Origin: Verrucomicrobiota bacterium | GTDB taxonomy: Bacteria; Verrucomicrobiota; Verrucomicrobiia; Chthoniobacterales; UBA10450 | DNA length: 51,881 nucleotides | Assembly (NCBI GenBank): GCA_005887825.1 | Contig: VBQC01000002.1 | Span: 1-51,881, forward strand | Reading direction: 5' to 3' | Shown: positions 18,469 to 26,521 of the stretch, one piece after another | How the letters are laid out: each line of letters starts with the position of its first letter | Position numbering within the stretch: the first letter of the stretch is position 1 | The notes under the pieces: model-generated | What the model was told of the DNA's origin: nothing | The model's input: only the letters and a program-made list of their open reading frames with translations | Databases searched by the model: none | Program-made: the position numbers and the translations under genes

Positions 18469-19599
18469 TCATCGAATTGACAATCGCAAGCCTGCCACTT
18501 GCTGATTGACTCCGCAGCTTAAAACAATGGTGTGGCGCGCTCCCGCTACTGGAATGCGCAAAGGCGATATCCGCAACGGAATTGTTGCTTCTGCGTGAAG
18601 CAGCGGCGGAAGCTCTCCACAGCGCAAAGCTTGGCTTCCCAAAATGACCTGCCAGAGTCCCGCAGCACCGACGCTTTCACCCAGCGCTGGCTTCGCTGTA
18701 TAGACAAATGCATTCGGGATAATCCCCTGTACGGCTCCGCATTCCGCCTTATCGATAAATGTGCCGTTCGCGCTCGAGATAACAAAATCGATTTTGGCTT
18801 GGCTGAGGTCGTAGAGAATTTGCTTTATTTTTCCTTCTGTTTCCGCCCGTGTCCGGTAATGCCCGCCAGCTTGAGTCGCTTCAATTATTATCGGGCCATC
18901 TCGCCCAATCAGGATTGCTCCCGCCCCTTCGCTCAAAATCATTCCTCGATCGATTCTGGCGAACGGCTCCACCGGAGGCGCTAAACGGAGCAGACGCCAT
19001 CGCCGATACGCGTCGCACAACAGCCAGTCGACTTCTTCCGCCCCCACGACCAGGCAATAGTCCAGCGCCTCATTCGTCATTAGATCCTCGGCCATTTTTA
19101 TTGCCATGAGACCCACCGCGCTATCGCCCACCAGAGTGTAGGTTGCGCCGGTGATGCCGAGAATCGCTGCGAGATGGCTTGCCGGCGCGTTGAAGACCGT
19201 TTCCGGAAACAAGAGCGGACTGGCCGATTGCGCGCCCGTCTCAACGATGTCGCGATAAAACCGCTTCGTGTAAATCACCCCGCCATTTGAGATTGCGAAA
19301 ACGAGCGCAATTCGCTGCGCGCTCTGCGAATCGGGCTTTACTCCTGCGGCTTCCAACGCCTCCACACCTGCGGCCGCTGCAAAACGCGAAATCACACTGG
19401 CCCGGCGGAGGCGTGGATGAGCGGCCGAACTGGCTAGTGCGGATTCAGGAACGTGAAAAACGCTGTAACATTGATCGCCGAATTGATCCGTAATTTTTTC
19501 CGCGCGCGCCTCCTCACCCTGCAGCAAACGTTCCCACACCGGATCAACGCCGCTCCCAAGGGGCGTAATCCACCCCATGCCGGCGATTGCCAGATTCAT
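18469..19599 (-). CDS. Ketosynthase-like chain-length-factor homologue without the catalytic triad
   Basis: 376 residues with the thiolase fold of beta-ketoacyl-ACP synthases: MNLAIAGMGWITPLGSG at the start, SEGAGAILIGRDG in the middle, SVGAAGLWQ and IVLSCG at the end. The catalytic Cys-His-His is absent. The active-site TACASG is GDSAVG (Cys to Ser), NAHGT is SANGT (His to Asn) and GHSLGAAG is GESVGAAG (His to Glu). It is translationally coupled (ATGA at 19596-19599) to a complete ketosynthase, which is how KS-alpha/KS-beta (chain-length factor) pairs of type II polyketide and aryl-polyene systems are arranged. I infer that it is the non-condensing subunit that shapes the product chamber. 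No carrier protein or reductase is adjacent. Confidence 0.85.
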   Translation of the reverse strand: MNLAIAGMGWITPLGSGVDPVWERLLQGEEARAEKITDQFGDQCYSVFHVPESALASSAAHPRLRRASVISRFAAAAGVEALEAAGVKPDSQSAQRIALVFAISNGGVIYTKRFYRDIVETGAQSASPLLFPETVFNAPASHLAAILGITGATYTLVGDSAVGLMAIKMAEDLMTNEALDYCLVVGAEEVDWLLCDAYRRWRLLRLAPPVEPFARIDRGMILSEGAGAILIGRDGPIIIEATQAGGHYRTRAETEGKIKQILYDLSQAKIDFVISSANGTFIDKAECGAVQGIIPNAFVYTAKPALGESVGAAGLWQVILGSQALRCGELPPLLHAEATIPLRISPLRIPVAGARHTIVLSCGVNQQVAGLRLSIR

Positions 19600-20822
19600 G
19601 CCTCGAATTTACGCATCAGAATCGACGCGTTCGTCCCGCCGAAGCCGAAGGAGTTCGAAAGAACCGTGCGCAGAACCGCGGACTGCGCTTCGTTCGCTAC
19701 AACGTTTAGATCGATATCTTCATCTGCAGCGTGAAAATTGATGTTGGGAGGAAGAAATTGATGCTGGAGGGCCAGGAGGGAGATGATCGCTTCGATAGCG
19801 CCGGCTGCCCCTAATGAATGACCCATCATGCTCTTGGTCGAGCTTACCGGCACGCGGTCAAATAACGCGCTGATTGCTTTGCCTTCGGCTGCGTCGTTAA
19901 AGGCCGTAGCTGTTCCATGCGCATTGATGTAGTCGACTACGTCCGCTGAAATGTTAGCGCTCCCCAAGGCTCGCTCCATCGCCTGCCGCGGTCCGATACC
20001 GGAGGGATCCGGCTGCGTCATGTGAAAATTATCAGTGGAAATGCCGTAGCCGATTATTTCCGCGAGAACGCGCGCGCCACGCACTCGAGCAGCATCGAGG
20101 TTCTCCAAGGCCAGAACCGCCGCGCCTTCACCGAGAACCATGCCAGTGCGATCTCGATCAAACGGACGGCATTTCTCTGGCGTCGAGGCTCGAAGCGAAT
20201 CAAAGCCGACGAAGACAAGCTCCGAGAGTGCGTCATACCCACCCGCCAGCAGTCGTTGATAGCGACCTGATCGCACACACTCGAAGGCGTGACCGATCGC
20301 GTTTGTGCCCGAGGCGCAGGCATTCGCAATGACCTGGCATGGCGCAGAAATTCCGAATGCCTCTTGCGCATCAATTACCGGCTTTTGCGCGGGATAGTTC
20401 GCGATCCAGGTCGGCGAACGTCGTAAGCTGCTGTTTCGATTTAACGAGCGAAAATAATCCTCGCCGTAAGACATGCCACCACTCGTTGTTCCAACGACTG
20501 TTAACTCGGGTTTGAATTGCGGCTCTTGCGTCAGCGCTTCTCCCAGCGCTTGAATCACCATGTGCGATGCACGATGCCGCCGTCGGGCGTGAGCTCCGTT
20601 ACACCGCCTCTCGAGCAGACGCTCATCGGGCAGTTGACCCGCAGTTTTGCATCGACATCCAGTTACCGAAAATCGCGTTACTCCATTGACGCAATCGCGC
20701 GCCTCGCGCAACGAATCGAGCGTTTCGCTCAACCCGAATCCCAGCGGGCTGACCACGCCCGCAGCCACCACCGCGACGCGGGCAGCGCCCCTTTTCTCAT
20801 TCGTATCATTGGATTTAGCCAT
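19596..20822 (-). CDS. Beta-ketoacyl-ACP synthase (FabF-like, condensing subunit)
   Basis: 408 residues. It would condense malonyl-ACP with an acyl chain. The catalytic Cys is in VIANACASGTNAIGHAFE, the first His in INAHGTATAFNDAAE and the second in STKSMMGHSLGAAGAIE, so the triad is complete. RPFDRDRTGMVLGEGAA and NSFGFGGTNASILMR are also typical of FabF. It overlaps the following catalytically dead partner by 4 bases, suggesting a 1:1 heterodimer. It is not in a standard fab cluster: there is no fabD, fabG or acpP nearby. The pair is therefore more likely a specialised fatty-acid, polyene or polyketide synthase than the housekeeping FabF. It is the first gene of the minus-strand run. Confidence 0.92.
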   Translation of the reverse strand: MAKSNDTNEKRGAARVAVVAAGVVSPLGFGLSETLDSLREARDCVNGVTRFSVTGCRCKTAGQLPDERLLERRCNGAHARRRHRASHMVIQALGEALTQEPQFKPELTVVGTTSGGMSYGEDYFRSLNRNSSLRRSPTWIANYPAQKPVIDAQEAFGISAPCQVIANACASGTNAIGHAFECVRSGRYQRLLAGGYDALSELVFVGFDSLRASTPEKCRPFDRDRTGMVLGEGAAVLALENLDAARVRGARVLAEIIGYGISTDNFHMTQPDPSGIGPRQAMERALGSANISADVVDYINAHGTATAFNDAAEGKAISALFDRVPVSSTKSMMGHSLGAAGAIEAIISLLALQHQFLPPNINFHAADEDIDLNVVANEAQSAVLRTVLSNSFGFGGTNASILMRKFEA

Positions 20823-21006
20823 TTTTCGACAAGGAAAAATTGATTCCTGATTCTTATTGCATTCTTAAAAGAAGCATTTTACTAGTCACGAAACGGAAAA
20901 ACGGAAGCTCGGCAGTTGGTGGATTGTCAGTTGAGTTTATTCAGTGGCGATTTGAAATCCGATAAGCGGGAACAGTGACCTGGCTGCGTTTTCCAGAATA
21001 AACTCA

Positions 21007-21372
21007 ATGGGAACTAAATTATACGTAGGCAATCTTTCCTTCAATACGACGGAGAACGAACTGCAGGAGCTTTTTTCACAAGCTGGCGCCGTGCAGGAAG
21101 TCACTCTCATGCAGGATAAATTCACCGGCAAGTCGCGTGGCTTTGCTTTTGTGACGATGGGTTCGGAACAGGACGCTCAAAATGCCATTTCCAAACTCAA
21201 CGGCCAAACCGTTGAAGGCCGGCCACTGACTGTGAATGAGGCCCGCCCGCGAGAGGCGCGACCACCCGGTGGTGGCGGACGCGGATATGGCGGGGGCGGG
21301 GGCGGCTATGGCGGCGGCGGCGGCGGGTACGGTGGTGGCCGCCGCGATGGTGGCCAGCGAAGAGGCCATTAA
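21007..21372 (+). CDS. Glycine-rich RNA-binding protein with one RRM
   Basis: 121 residues. One RRM fold fills residues 1-80. RNP2 is KLYVGNLSF and RNP1 is [10 protein letters not shown], both with the aromatic residues that stack on RNA bases. The tail (about 85-121) is Arg/Gly-rich with repeats of GGGGGYGGG. This architecture is the small bacterial Rbp/cold-inducible type that binds RNA in the cytoplasm. The ATG at 21007 follows a 184-base intergenic region. It is divergent from the ketosynthase gene. Confidence 0.95.
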   Translation: MGTKLYVGNLSFNTTENELQELFSQAGAVQEVTLMQDKFTGKSRGFAFVTMGSEQDAQNAISKLNGQTVEGRPLTVNEARPREARPPGGGGRGYGGGGGGYGGGGGGYGGGRRDGGQRRGH

Positions 21373-21400
21373 GATTCGGAAGAGCCGATCGGCAGAGAAT

Positions 21401-21484
21401 TGGGCAGGGCTGGATTCGAACCAGCGAAGGCGTAAAGCCAGCAGATTTACAGTCTGCCCCGTTTGGCCACTTCGGTACCTACCC
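21401..21484 (-). tRNA. tRNA-Tyr (anticodon GTA)
   Basis: The minus strand folds as a class II tRNA. The acceptor is GGGTAGG with CCTGCCC (one G-T wobble) and a discriminator A. The D-arm region CCGAAGTGGCCAAACGG is followed by an anticodon arm with GTA in GGCAGACTGTAAATCTGC. A long variable arm (TGGCTTTACGCCTTC) precedes the T arm GCTGG-TTCGAAT-CCAGC. The long variable arm and GTA anticodon identify bacterial tRNA-Tyr. CCA is not encoded. It lies convergent with and 28 bases after the RRM gene. Confidence 0.95.
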
Positions 21485-21833
21485 GTCAATGCGAGCGTTG
21501 ATATAGGCTCGCGCTGTGCGCCTCGCAAGTGGTTTGGACGTCGGCGCGCTGCTGTAGCCGTCACGCTGTTCGCCGTGGCAAATCCGCCTTTCGCGGCCGG
21601 GCGACGCAATCTATGGTTTTGCGAATTTGACGACAGGGGGCTCCGAAATAAAACCGCTGTCTTTCAACCGAAGAAGTTGGCAATCGTGCCGGCTACGTAG
21701 CGCTTAGCTTTGCGCACGGATCGCTGCCTCGTTCAATTCGAACTTTGCTGGTCCTTGTCTGCACCAAAATCAGGGTTCGCCGGCTTGCCAACGCCATTGA
21801 CCTTCCAATTCGAGCAAGTTACTCTGCCAAATC
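21485..21833. other. Non-coding stretch after tRNA-Tyr
   Basis: About 350 bases with no supported gene: open frames here are short and show no conserved pattern. It must hold the tRNA-Tyr promoter (minus strand) and the promoter of the small membrane protein gene (plus strand), but I could not single out convincing -35/-10 boxes. Confidence 0.4.
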
Positions 21834-22016
21834 ATGGCGCTGTTGCGCGGGCTCTTTTGGTTCGTTCTGTTTATTGTTCTGGCTTTTTGCTTTGTCGTGT
21901 TATTCGAGTACGGACCACACGACTTTACCAATGGGTGTCAGAAGGAATTCGCCCGGGTGAAATCATTCGTCGTGAAGCAGACGGAGAAAGTTGAGAAATC
22001 GAAGAAGCAGCGCTGA
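21834..22016 (+). CDS. Small single-pass membrane protein, function unknown
   Basis: 60 residues. Residues 5-25 (RGLFWFVLFIVLAFCFVVLF) form one strongly hydrophobic helix. A polar, Lys-rich tail then contains EFARVKSFVVKQTEKVEKSKKQR. The sharp hydrophobic/charged division and the positive C-terminus suggest a real inner-membrane peptide rather than a chance frame. It stops 4 bases before the stop of the convergent mqnD. No family is recognised. Confidence 0.6.
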   Translation: MALLRGLFWFVLFIVLAFCFVVLFEYGPHDFTNGCQKEFARVKSFVVKQTEKVEKSKKQR

Positions 22017-22019
22017 TTT

Positions 22020-22916
22020 TCATTCGACGAACTCCACTTCGATTGCAGCGTCAATGTAGCCTTTATCGCGCGCGTCGCCCAGGAACTTGCGGATCGCCGC
22101 GCGTCCAATCCCGCCGTAATCGCGAGTAAATTCGTTCACGTACATTCGGATGAATTTGCCCGCGAGGTCCGCGTTCATGTCGCGTGCATAAGGAAGCGAA
22201 TGGCGCACAGCCTCCTCCCGATGCGCCAGACCAAACTCGATGCTTTCGCGGATAATCTCGAGCAGATCGTGCTGCATTGCCTTCGGGATGTCCTTGCGCA
22301 GGACATTGCCGCCAAGCGGAAGCGGCAAACCTGTTGCGTGCTTCCACCATTCGCCGAGATCGATCACTTTCTGAAAACCGGACCGCCCATAAGTGAGTTG
22401 GCCCTCATGAATGATTAAACCGGCATCGGCGCGACCGTCGTTTACCGCGTCGAAAATTTGATCAAAAGGGACGACAACAAACTCGAATTCTCCAAGGAAA
22501 AGCTGAAGCGCAAGAAATGCGCTCGTCATCTTTCCCGGCACCGCGATTTTCCTTCCGCGTAGAAAATCCCGTGCCGCCGATTCGTGGAGTGCCCCCCATT
22601 GCTCCGGCGTTGGATGTTGGATGTTGAATGTTGGATGTTTTCGGATAACGACCGGCCCATACCCATCGCCCATGCTGGCCCCGCAGGGCAGCAACGCATA
22701 GCGTTTACTCACATATGCATATGCATGGATTGAGATCGCTGAAATGTGCAGTTCGCCCCGGAGCGCGCGTTCATTCAGCGTCTGAATATCTTCGAGGCGA
22801 TGTTCGAACCGATAGCCACGGAGATCGATCTTGTTTTCCGCCATCGCATAGAACATGAATGCGTCGTCTGGATCAGGTGAATGACCCAGCGCAAAAACAC
22901 CGCGCTCCGCCGCCAT
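22020..22916 (-). CDS. mqnD: 1,4-dihydroxy-6-naphthoate synthase (futalosine menaquinone pathway)
   Basis: 298 residues. MqnD converts cyclic dehypoxanthinyl futalosine to 1,4-dihydroxy-6-naphthoate and has a periplasmic-binding-protein fold. The N-terminal LGHSPDPDDAFMFYA, DIQTLNERAL, GYGPVVIR, KIAVPGKMTSAFLALQL, ADAGLIIHEGQLTY and GLPLPLGGNVLRKD are family motifs. Between GYGPVVIR and RKIAVPG there is an extra segment of about 25 residues, partly encoded by four tandem 7-base repeats (22610-22637). This lengthens a surface loop without breaking the frame. No other mqn gene is in the window. Confidence 0.94.
   Translation of the reverse strand: MAAERGVFALGHSPDPDDAFMFYAMAENKIDLRGYRFEHRLEDIQTLNERALRGELHISAISIHAYAYVSKRYALLPCGASMGDGYGPVVIRKHPTFNIQHPTPEQWGALHESAARDFLRGRKIAVPGKMTSAFLALQLFLGEFEFVVVPFDQIFDAVNDGRADAGLIIHEGQLTYGRSGFQKVIDLGEWWKHATGLPLPLGGNVLRKDIPKAMQHDLLEIIRESIEFGLAHREEAVRHSLPYARDMNADLAGKFIRMYVNEFTRDYGGIGRAAIRKFLGDARDKGYIDAAIEVEFVE
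22610..22637. repeat. Four tandem TTGGATG heptamers inside mqnD
   Basis: TTGGATG is repeated four times in tandem, with one base changed in the third copy (TTGAATG). It lies in the coding region of mqnD, where it encodes part of HPTFNIQHPT on the minus strand. A 7-base period shifts frame with each unit, so copy-number change would disrupt the gene unless it occurs in steps of three. Confidence 0.85.
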
Positions 22917-23084
22917 GGCCGGACGCTATCCGTTTCATCCGTTGCTGCAAACGGGGCGCCGCCGGTTGCGGGCTCTTTTTTTCCTTCCCTGTGCGCCGAT
23001 TTACACCGCTTCGGAGCTGGCGCGACAGCTGCCCGCACTAAATCATGCAAGGCGCGGCGAGGTATGATGAAATCGTGCCTGACA

Positions 23085-23110
23085 CCGGGATCAGCGATCC
23101 CGGCTACAAC
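23085..23110. repeat. REP-like palindrome, CCGGCTACA family, single arm
   Basis: CCGGGATC-AGC-GATCCCGG is a palindrome with 8-bp arms, followed by the family tail CTACAAC. It lies in the 261-base gap between mqnD and parB (22917-23177). It is one half of the element seen complete at 24138-24212 and 51001-51071. The rest of the gap shows nothing coding. Confidence 0.8.
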
Positions 23111-23177
23111 AGAAGGCCAGTGGAAAATAGATCATTGCGGTTTGCGTTAACTGCGCTGCTTCGGTAGCCTCAGGCGC

Positions 23178-24074
23178 ATGGCAAGATCCGGTCTTGGCAA
23201 AGGCCTTGGAGCACTCATTGGCACTCCCGCTGTCCCGAAACGAGCGGATGCGGTCGAATCGGGCGAGAGAGTCCACCAGATTGATCTGGTAGGCATCGTC
23301 CCCAGCGCATTGCAGCCGCGTAAGGATTTTGGGCGCGAGGCGTTGCAGGAACTGATCGATTCAATTCGGCAGCACGGCATTATTCAACCGCTCATTGTCC
23401 GGCAGGTTGGCGCGCGATTTGAGCTGATCGCGGGTGAACGGCGCTGGCGCGCGGCACAGGAGGCCGGTCTTACTCAAGCACCGGTGATTATTCGAAGCGC
23501 GAGCGACATGGAAGTGCTCGAACTATCGCTCATTGAGAACTTGCAGCGCGCCGACCTGAACCCGATCGAAGAAGCACAAGGCTACGCCAGATTAGCCAAT
23601 GAATTTGGCATGCGGCAGGAGGACATCGCGCTAAAAGTGGGGCGGAGTCGGGCGGCAGTAGCCAATGCGATGCGATTACTTGATCTGCATCCGCAGGTGC
23701 AAGTCTGGCTTGCTCAGGATTTACTTTCGGTCGGTCACGCAAAAGTCTTGCTTGCATTAAAAGCGCCGGAGGAACAACTGTTGGCTGCTGAAACGGTTCT
23801 GCGTCGGAACGCCACGGTCCGCTCCACAGAACGATTGGTGGCCCGCCAGCTTGGAATCGGACGTTCCCGGCGAAGGTCCCGACGCGTCGGGACCGAACAA
23901 GGGGCTGCGTCTGCCGCAATCGAAGATTTACAGAATCGATTGCAAGAACAGCTTGCGACGCACGTGACTATTCACCACGGAGAGAAACGTGGGCGAATTG
24001 AGATCGAATACTACGGAAACGACGATCTCCAGCGGATTCTTACTGCTCTCGGACTGACGCCGAGCGAGAGCTGA
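23178..24074 (+). CDS. parB: Chromosome-partitioning protein ParB
   Basis: 298 residues. The N-terminal RSGLGKGLGALIG is the ParA-interaction motif. The CTPase/ParB domain follows with LQPRKDF, IRQHGIIQPLIVR and the signature GERRWRAAQEAG. A helix-turn-helix comes next (EDIALKVGRSRAAVANAMRLL). The C-terminal dimerisation segment begins near 245 (AIEDLQNRLQEQLATHV). ParB spreads from parS sites and loads SMC. The usual parA partner is not adjacent: mqnD lies upstream on the opposite strand. No perfect parS site was found by eye in the window. Confidence 0.95.
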   Translation: MARSGLGKGLGALIGTPAVPKRADAVESGERVHQIDLVGIVPSALQPRKDFGREALQELIDSIRQHGIIQPLIVRQVGARFELIAGERRWRAAQEAGLTQAPVIIRSASDMEVLELSLIENLQRADLNPIEEAQGYARLANEFGMRQEDIALKVGRSRAAVANAMRLLDLHPQVQVWLAQDLLSVGHAKVLLALKAPEEQLLAAETVLRRNATVRSTERLVARQLGIGRSRRRSRRVGTEQGAASAAIEDLQNRLQEQLATHVTIHHGEKRGRIEIEYYGNDDLQRILTALGLTPSES

Positions 24075-24117
24075 CTTCGCTGCGCTCCGTGGCGTTGACG
24101 CGCTAAATCGTTAAACT

Positions 24118-25149
24118 GTGAATCGAGTCGCAATTACTGTAGCCGGCATCGGTGATGCCGGTTTTGCAAACCTGCGCGGTGCGGACCGGGATCACCGATC
24201 CCGGCTACAACGACGCTGGCCGGCGTTTTCTTTCCTTCTTCGATTGCGTCGCTCTGCTCTCGCTCCTTTCGTCGTTCTTTTCGTTGTCTTGACACTGAGC
24301 GCTGAGTCGCCGGGTGCGCCGCAGGCGAAGATTTGGGAAGAGTTTTCCGGTGAGAAAGCTTTGGCTCATGTTCAGCGGCTCGTTGATCTCGGGCCGCGTC
24401 CGCCCGGGTCTGGGGCGATCGAAAAATCCAGGGATTACATCGAGAATCAGCTCCGACTCTCGGGTTGGCAGGTGACGCGGCAGGCGTTCACGGACGACAC
24501 GCCACGCGGCAAAGTTCAGTTCCTGAATCTCATTGCGCGATTCCCGGGGCAGCGGAGCACCGGGCCCTCGTTTTTGTTGTGTTCCCATTACGATACAAAG
24601 ACGTTCGACACGATCCGCTTTGTCGGAGCGAACGATGGCGGTTCGAGCACTGGCTTGCTGTTGGAATTGGGTCGGGTGCTCGGGCGGCATCCAAATCTGG
24701 CTGCAAAGATTGAGCTGGTATTTTTTGACGGCGAGGAAGCGTATGAGCATTTTTCCGAGCACGACGGCCTTTACGGGAGCCGGTATTTTGCCAGGCAGCT
24801 TGGTGGCAGCGGCGCCAAACAATTTCGGGGCGGAATCTTATTCGACATGGTTGGCAACCGTTCTCTAAAGATCACTTTGCCAGCTGATTCGCCCGCGGAA
24901 ATGGCACGAGACGTTTTTGCGTCAGCAGAGGCACTCAAATTACGAAGTCATTTTACTTACCTGGACCGGGAAATGATCGACGACCACATGCCTTTGAACG
25001 AAATCGGAATTCCGACGATCGATGTGATTGACTTTAGTTTCCCCTGGTGGCACACGGCCGAGGATACGATGGATAAGCTCAGCGCGCAGAGTCTCCAGAT
25101 CGTCGGCTCGGTCGCCGCGTATTACCTGTCTGAATTTGCGCTAAAATGA
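24118..25149 (+). CDS. M28-family metallopeptidase / glutaminyl-peptide cyclotransferase-like, secreted
   Basis: 343 residues from a GTG. The first ~38 codons are supplied by a palindromic repeat (24138-24212), so the true start is uncertain; a TTG at 24244 would begin just before a signal-peptide-like stretch (LAPFVVLFVVLTLSA). The body matches the M28 zinc hydrolase fold of the glutaminyl cyclase branch: LCSHYDTK, GANDGGSSTGLLLELGR, VFFDGEEAYE, DDHMPLNEIGIPTIDVID and PWWHTAEDTMDKL hold the metal and catalytic residues. QC enzymes form N-terminal pyroglutamate; simple aminopeptidase activity is the alternative. It starts 43 bases after parB. Confidence 0.85.
   Translation: MNRVAITVAGIGDAGFANLRGADRDHRSRLQRRWPAFSFLLRLRRSALAPFVVLFVVLTLSAESPGAPQAKIWEEFSGEKALAHVQRLVDLGPRPPGSGAIEKSRDYIENQLRLSGWQVTRQAFTDDTPRGKVQFLNLIARFPGQRSTGPSFLLCSHYDTKTFDTIRFVGANDGGSSTGLLLELGRVLGRHPNLAAKIELVFFDGEEAYEHFSEHDGLYGSRYFARQLGGSGAKQFRGGILFDMVGNRSLKITLPADSPAEMARDVFASAEALKLRSHFTYLDREMIDDHMPLNEIGIPTIDVIDFSFPWWHTAEDTMDKLSAQSLQIVGSVAAYYLSEFALK
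24138..24212. repeat. Complete TGTAGCCGG...CCGGCTACA palindromic element at the start of the M28 gene
   Basis: The head arm 24138-24161 is a hairpin beginning TGTAGCCGGCATCGG. The tail arm 24185-24212 is a hairpin ending CCCGGCTACAACG. They are inverted relative to each other with a 23-base spacer. The same arms recur at 23085, 25169 and 51001. If the GTG start of the M28 gene is used, the element is translated (VAGIGDAGFANL...). Confidence 0.85.
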
Positions 25150-25168
25150 AACGCCGATCTTCTGGGCG

Positions 25169-25199
25169 GACCCGGGGTCACCGGTCCCCGGCTACAACG
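25169..25199. repeat. Tail arm of the CCGGCTACA palindromic family
   Basis: A GC-rich palindrome centred in CCGGGGTCACCGGTCCCCGG is followed by CTACAACG, matching the tail arm of the element at 24185-24212. It sits in the 262-base gap 25150-25411. A second, shorter remnant (GGCCCCGGCTACAG) is at 25276-25289. Nothing coding is seen in the gap. Confidence 0.75.
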
Positions 25200-25411
25200 A
25201 TGCGTTGTTCGCGTGAAGCGAGGCGGGGTTATAACGCTTATGCAATTCTAGAAGACCGCCAAGAAACAGCTGATAGGCCCCGGCTACAGACACAGGCTAA
25301 CTTTTTTGGCGCTTCAGGAATCGAGAATCCACAAACTTCTGTATTGCCTGCGGACGCTTTTGCCCGCAGTTTGACCAGGAATTCCCACCTCGAACGCAGC
25401 GCCTGACTTTA

Positions 25412-26521
25412 ATGCCCCATTCAAAGCGCCAAAAGATTGGAGTGATCGGCCTCGGAATCATCGGGCGCGGAGTGACTGCAAATCTTCGCAGCAAAGGGTT
25501 TCAGGTCTTCGTTTGGAACCGGACGCCGCGCCCTGTTCCAAATTTTGTAGGCTCACCGGCCGAACTGGCGGAGATCTGTGATTACATCCAGATTTTTGTT
25601 TCCGACGACGAAGCTTTGCTGCAGACCGCCCACCAGCTCAGTGAAAAACTCGCACCGCGGCACATCGTTATTGCGCATTCGACGGTGACTCCGGATTCCA
25701 TGCGGGCCGCGGCGGAAATTGTCGAAAGTCGCGGCGCGCGCTTTATCGAGGCGCCGTTTACAGGCAGCAAGATTGCGGCGGAAAAGGGCGAATTGGTTTT
25801 TTACGTTGCCGGCGACGAGGCAACATTGCAGGAGGCACGTCCTATTCTCGAAGCGAGCAGCAAAGAGATCATGAAGATCGGCGAGCTTGGCCAGGCGACG
25901 GCGATGAAAATCGCAACCAACATGGTCACGGCCGCGAGCGTCCAGGCCACTGCGGAAGCTTTGGGGCTGATCCAGGCTTTAGGTTTGCCCCTGGAAAAGT
26001 TCGTCGAGGCGATGAAGGGGAATGCGAGTCATTCTACGACTTTGGCAATGAAAATGCCGAAAATGATCAAGCGCGATTTTGAGCCGCATTTTTCCACAAA
26101 GCATATGCTCAAGGATATGCAGATCGCGAATCAGCTTGGTTTGTCGAACTACCTCGACCTTGGAGTGACCGCCGCTGCCCGCGACCAATTGCTTGAGCAA
26201 ATGCAGTGGGGTTATGGAGACGATGATTTTTCCGCGGTCGCGCGCAAATATTTGCCCGAAACTGAATCGACTGGTCACGAGGAGCCTCGACTGGCAGAAC
26301 GGGAGGAGCAGACCAGCGCTGAGGCAACCGCGCCAGCGCCGGAGGTAGCGCCCGTCTTAGCCCAGATGTCCTTGCCGCCTTCGGTCGCTGCGGCGGTCGT
26401 CGCCTCGGCCGGTGCCGGAGAGGCTAAGGAGGCGATACCAGCGCGTCGCGGCTTTCTCACGCAGCTATTGCGCCGCGCTCGGCAACTTCTAAAACAACCC
26501 GTCTCGTCCAAAGAGGGATGA
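25412..26521 (+). CDS. Beta-hydroxyacid dehydrogenase (HIBADH/6PGDH superfamily) with extra C-terminal tail
   Basis: 369 residues. The N-terminal Rossmann motif is IGVIGLGIIGRGV. The substrate loop FTGSKIAAEKGELVFYVAGD and catalytic-lysine helix GQATAMKIATNMVTAASVQA identify the beta-hydroxyacid dehydrogenase superfamily (3-hydroxyisobutyrate, tartronate semialdehyde or glyoxylate/succinate semialdehyde reductases). WNRTPRP after strand 2 suggests NADP(H). After about residue 285, where the family normally ends, there is an Ala/Glu/Pro-rich linker and a basic helix (FLTQLLRRARQLLKQ). The substrate is unknown. Its stop overlaps the start of ygfZ (ATGA at 26518), so the two are translationally coupled. 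Confidence 0.9.
   Translation: MPHSKRQKIGVIGLGIIGRGVTANLRSKGFQVFVWNRTPRPVPNFVGSPAELAEICDYIQIFVSDDEALLQTAHQLSEKLAPRHIVIAHSTVTPDSMRAAAEIVESRGARFIEAPFTGSKIAAEKGELVFYVAGDEATLQEARPILEASSKEIMKIGELGQATAMKIATNMVTAASVQATAEALGLIQALGLPLEKFVEAMKGNASHSTTLAMKMPKMIKRDFEPHFSTKHMLKDMQIANQLGLSNYLDLGVTAAARDQLLEQMQWGYGDDDFSAVARKYLPETESTGHEEPRLAEREEQTSAEATAPAPEVAPVLAQMSLPPSVAAAVVASAGAGEAKEAIPARRGFLTQLLRRARQLLKQPVSSKEG

Noticed and set aside
18368-18472. Longer LptD start at 18472 overlapping the preceding stop (ATGA).
   Set aside because: The added 35 residues would bury the clear signal peptide; the internal ATG at 18367 is preferred, though coupling cannot be excluded.
21236-21700. Plus-strand frame through the RRM tail and tRNA-Tyr.
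   Set aside because: It reads the Gly-rich repeat in another frame and passes through the tRNA gene.
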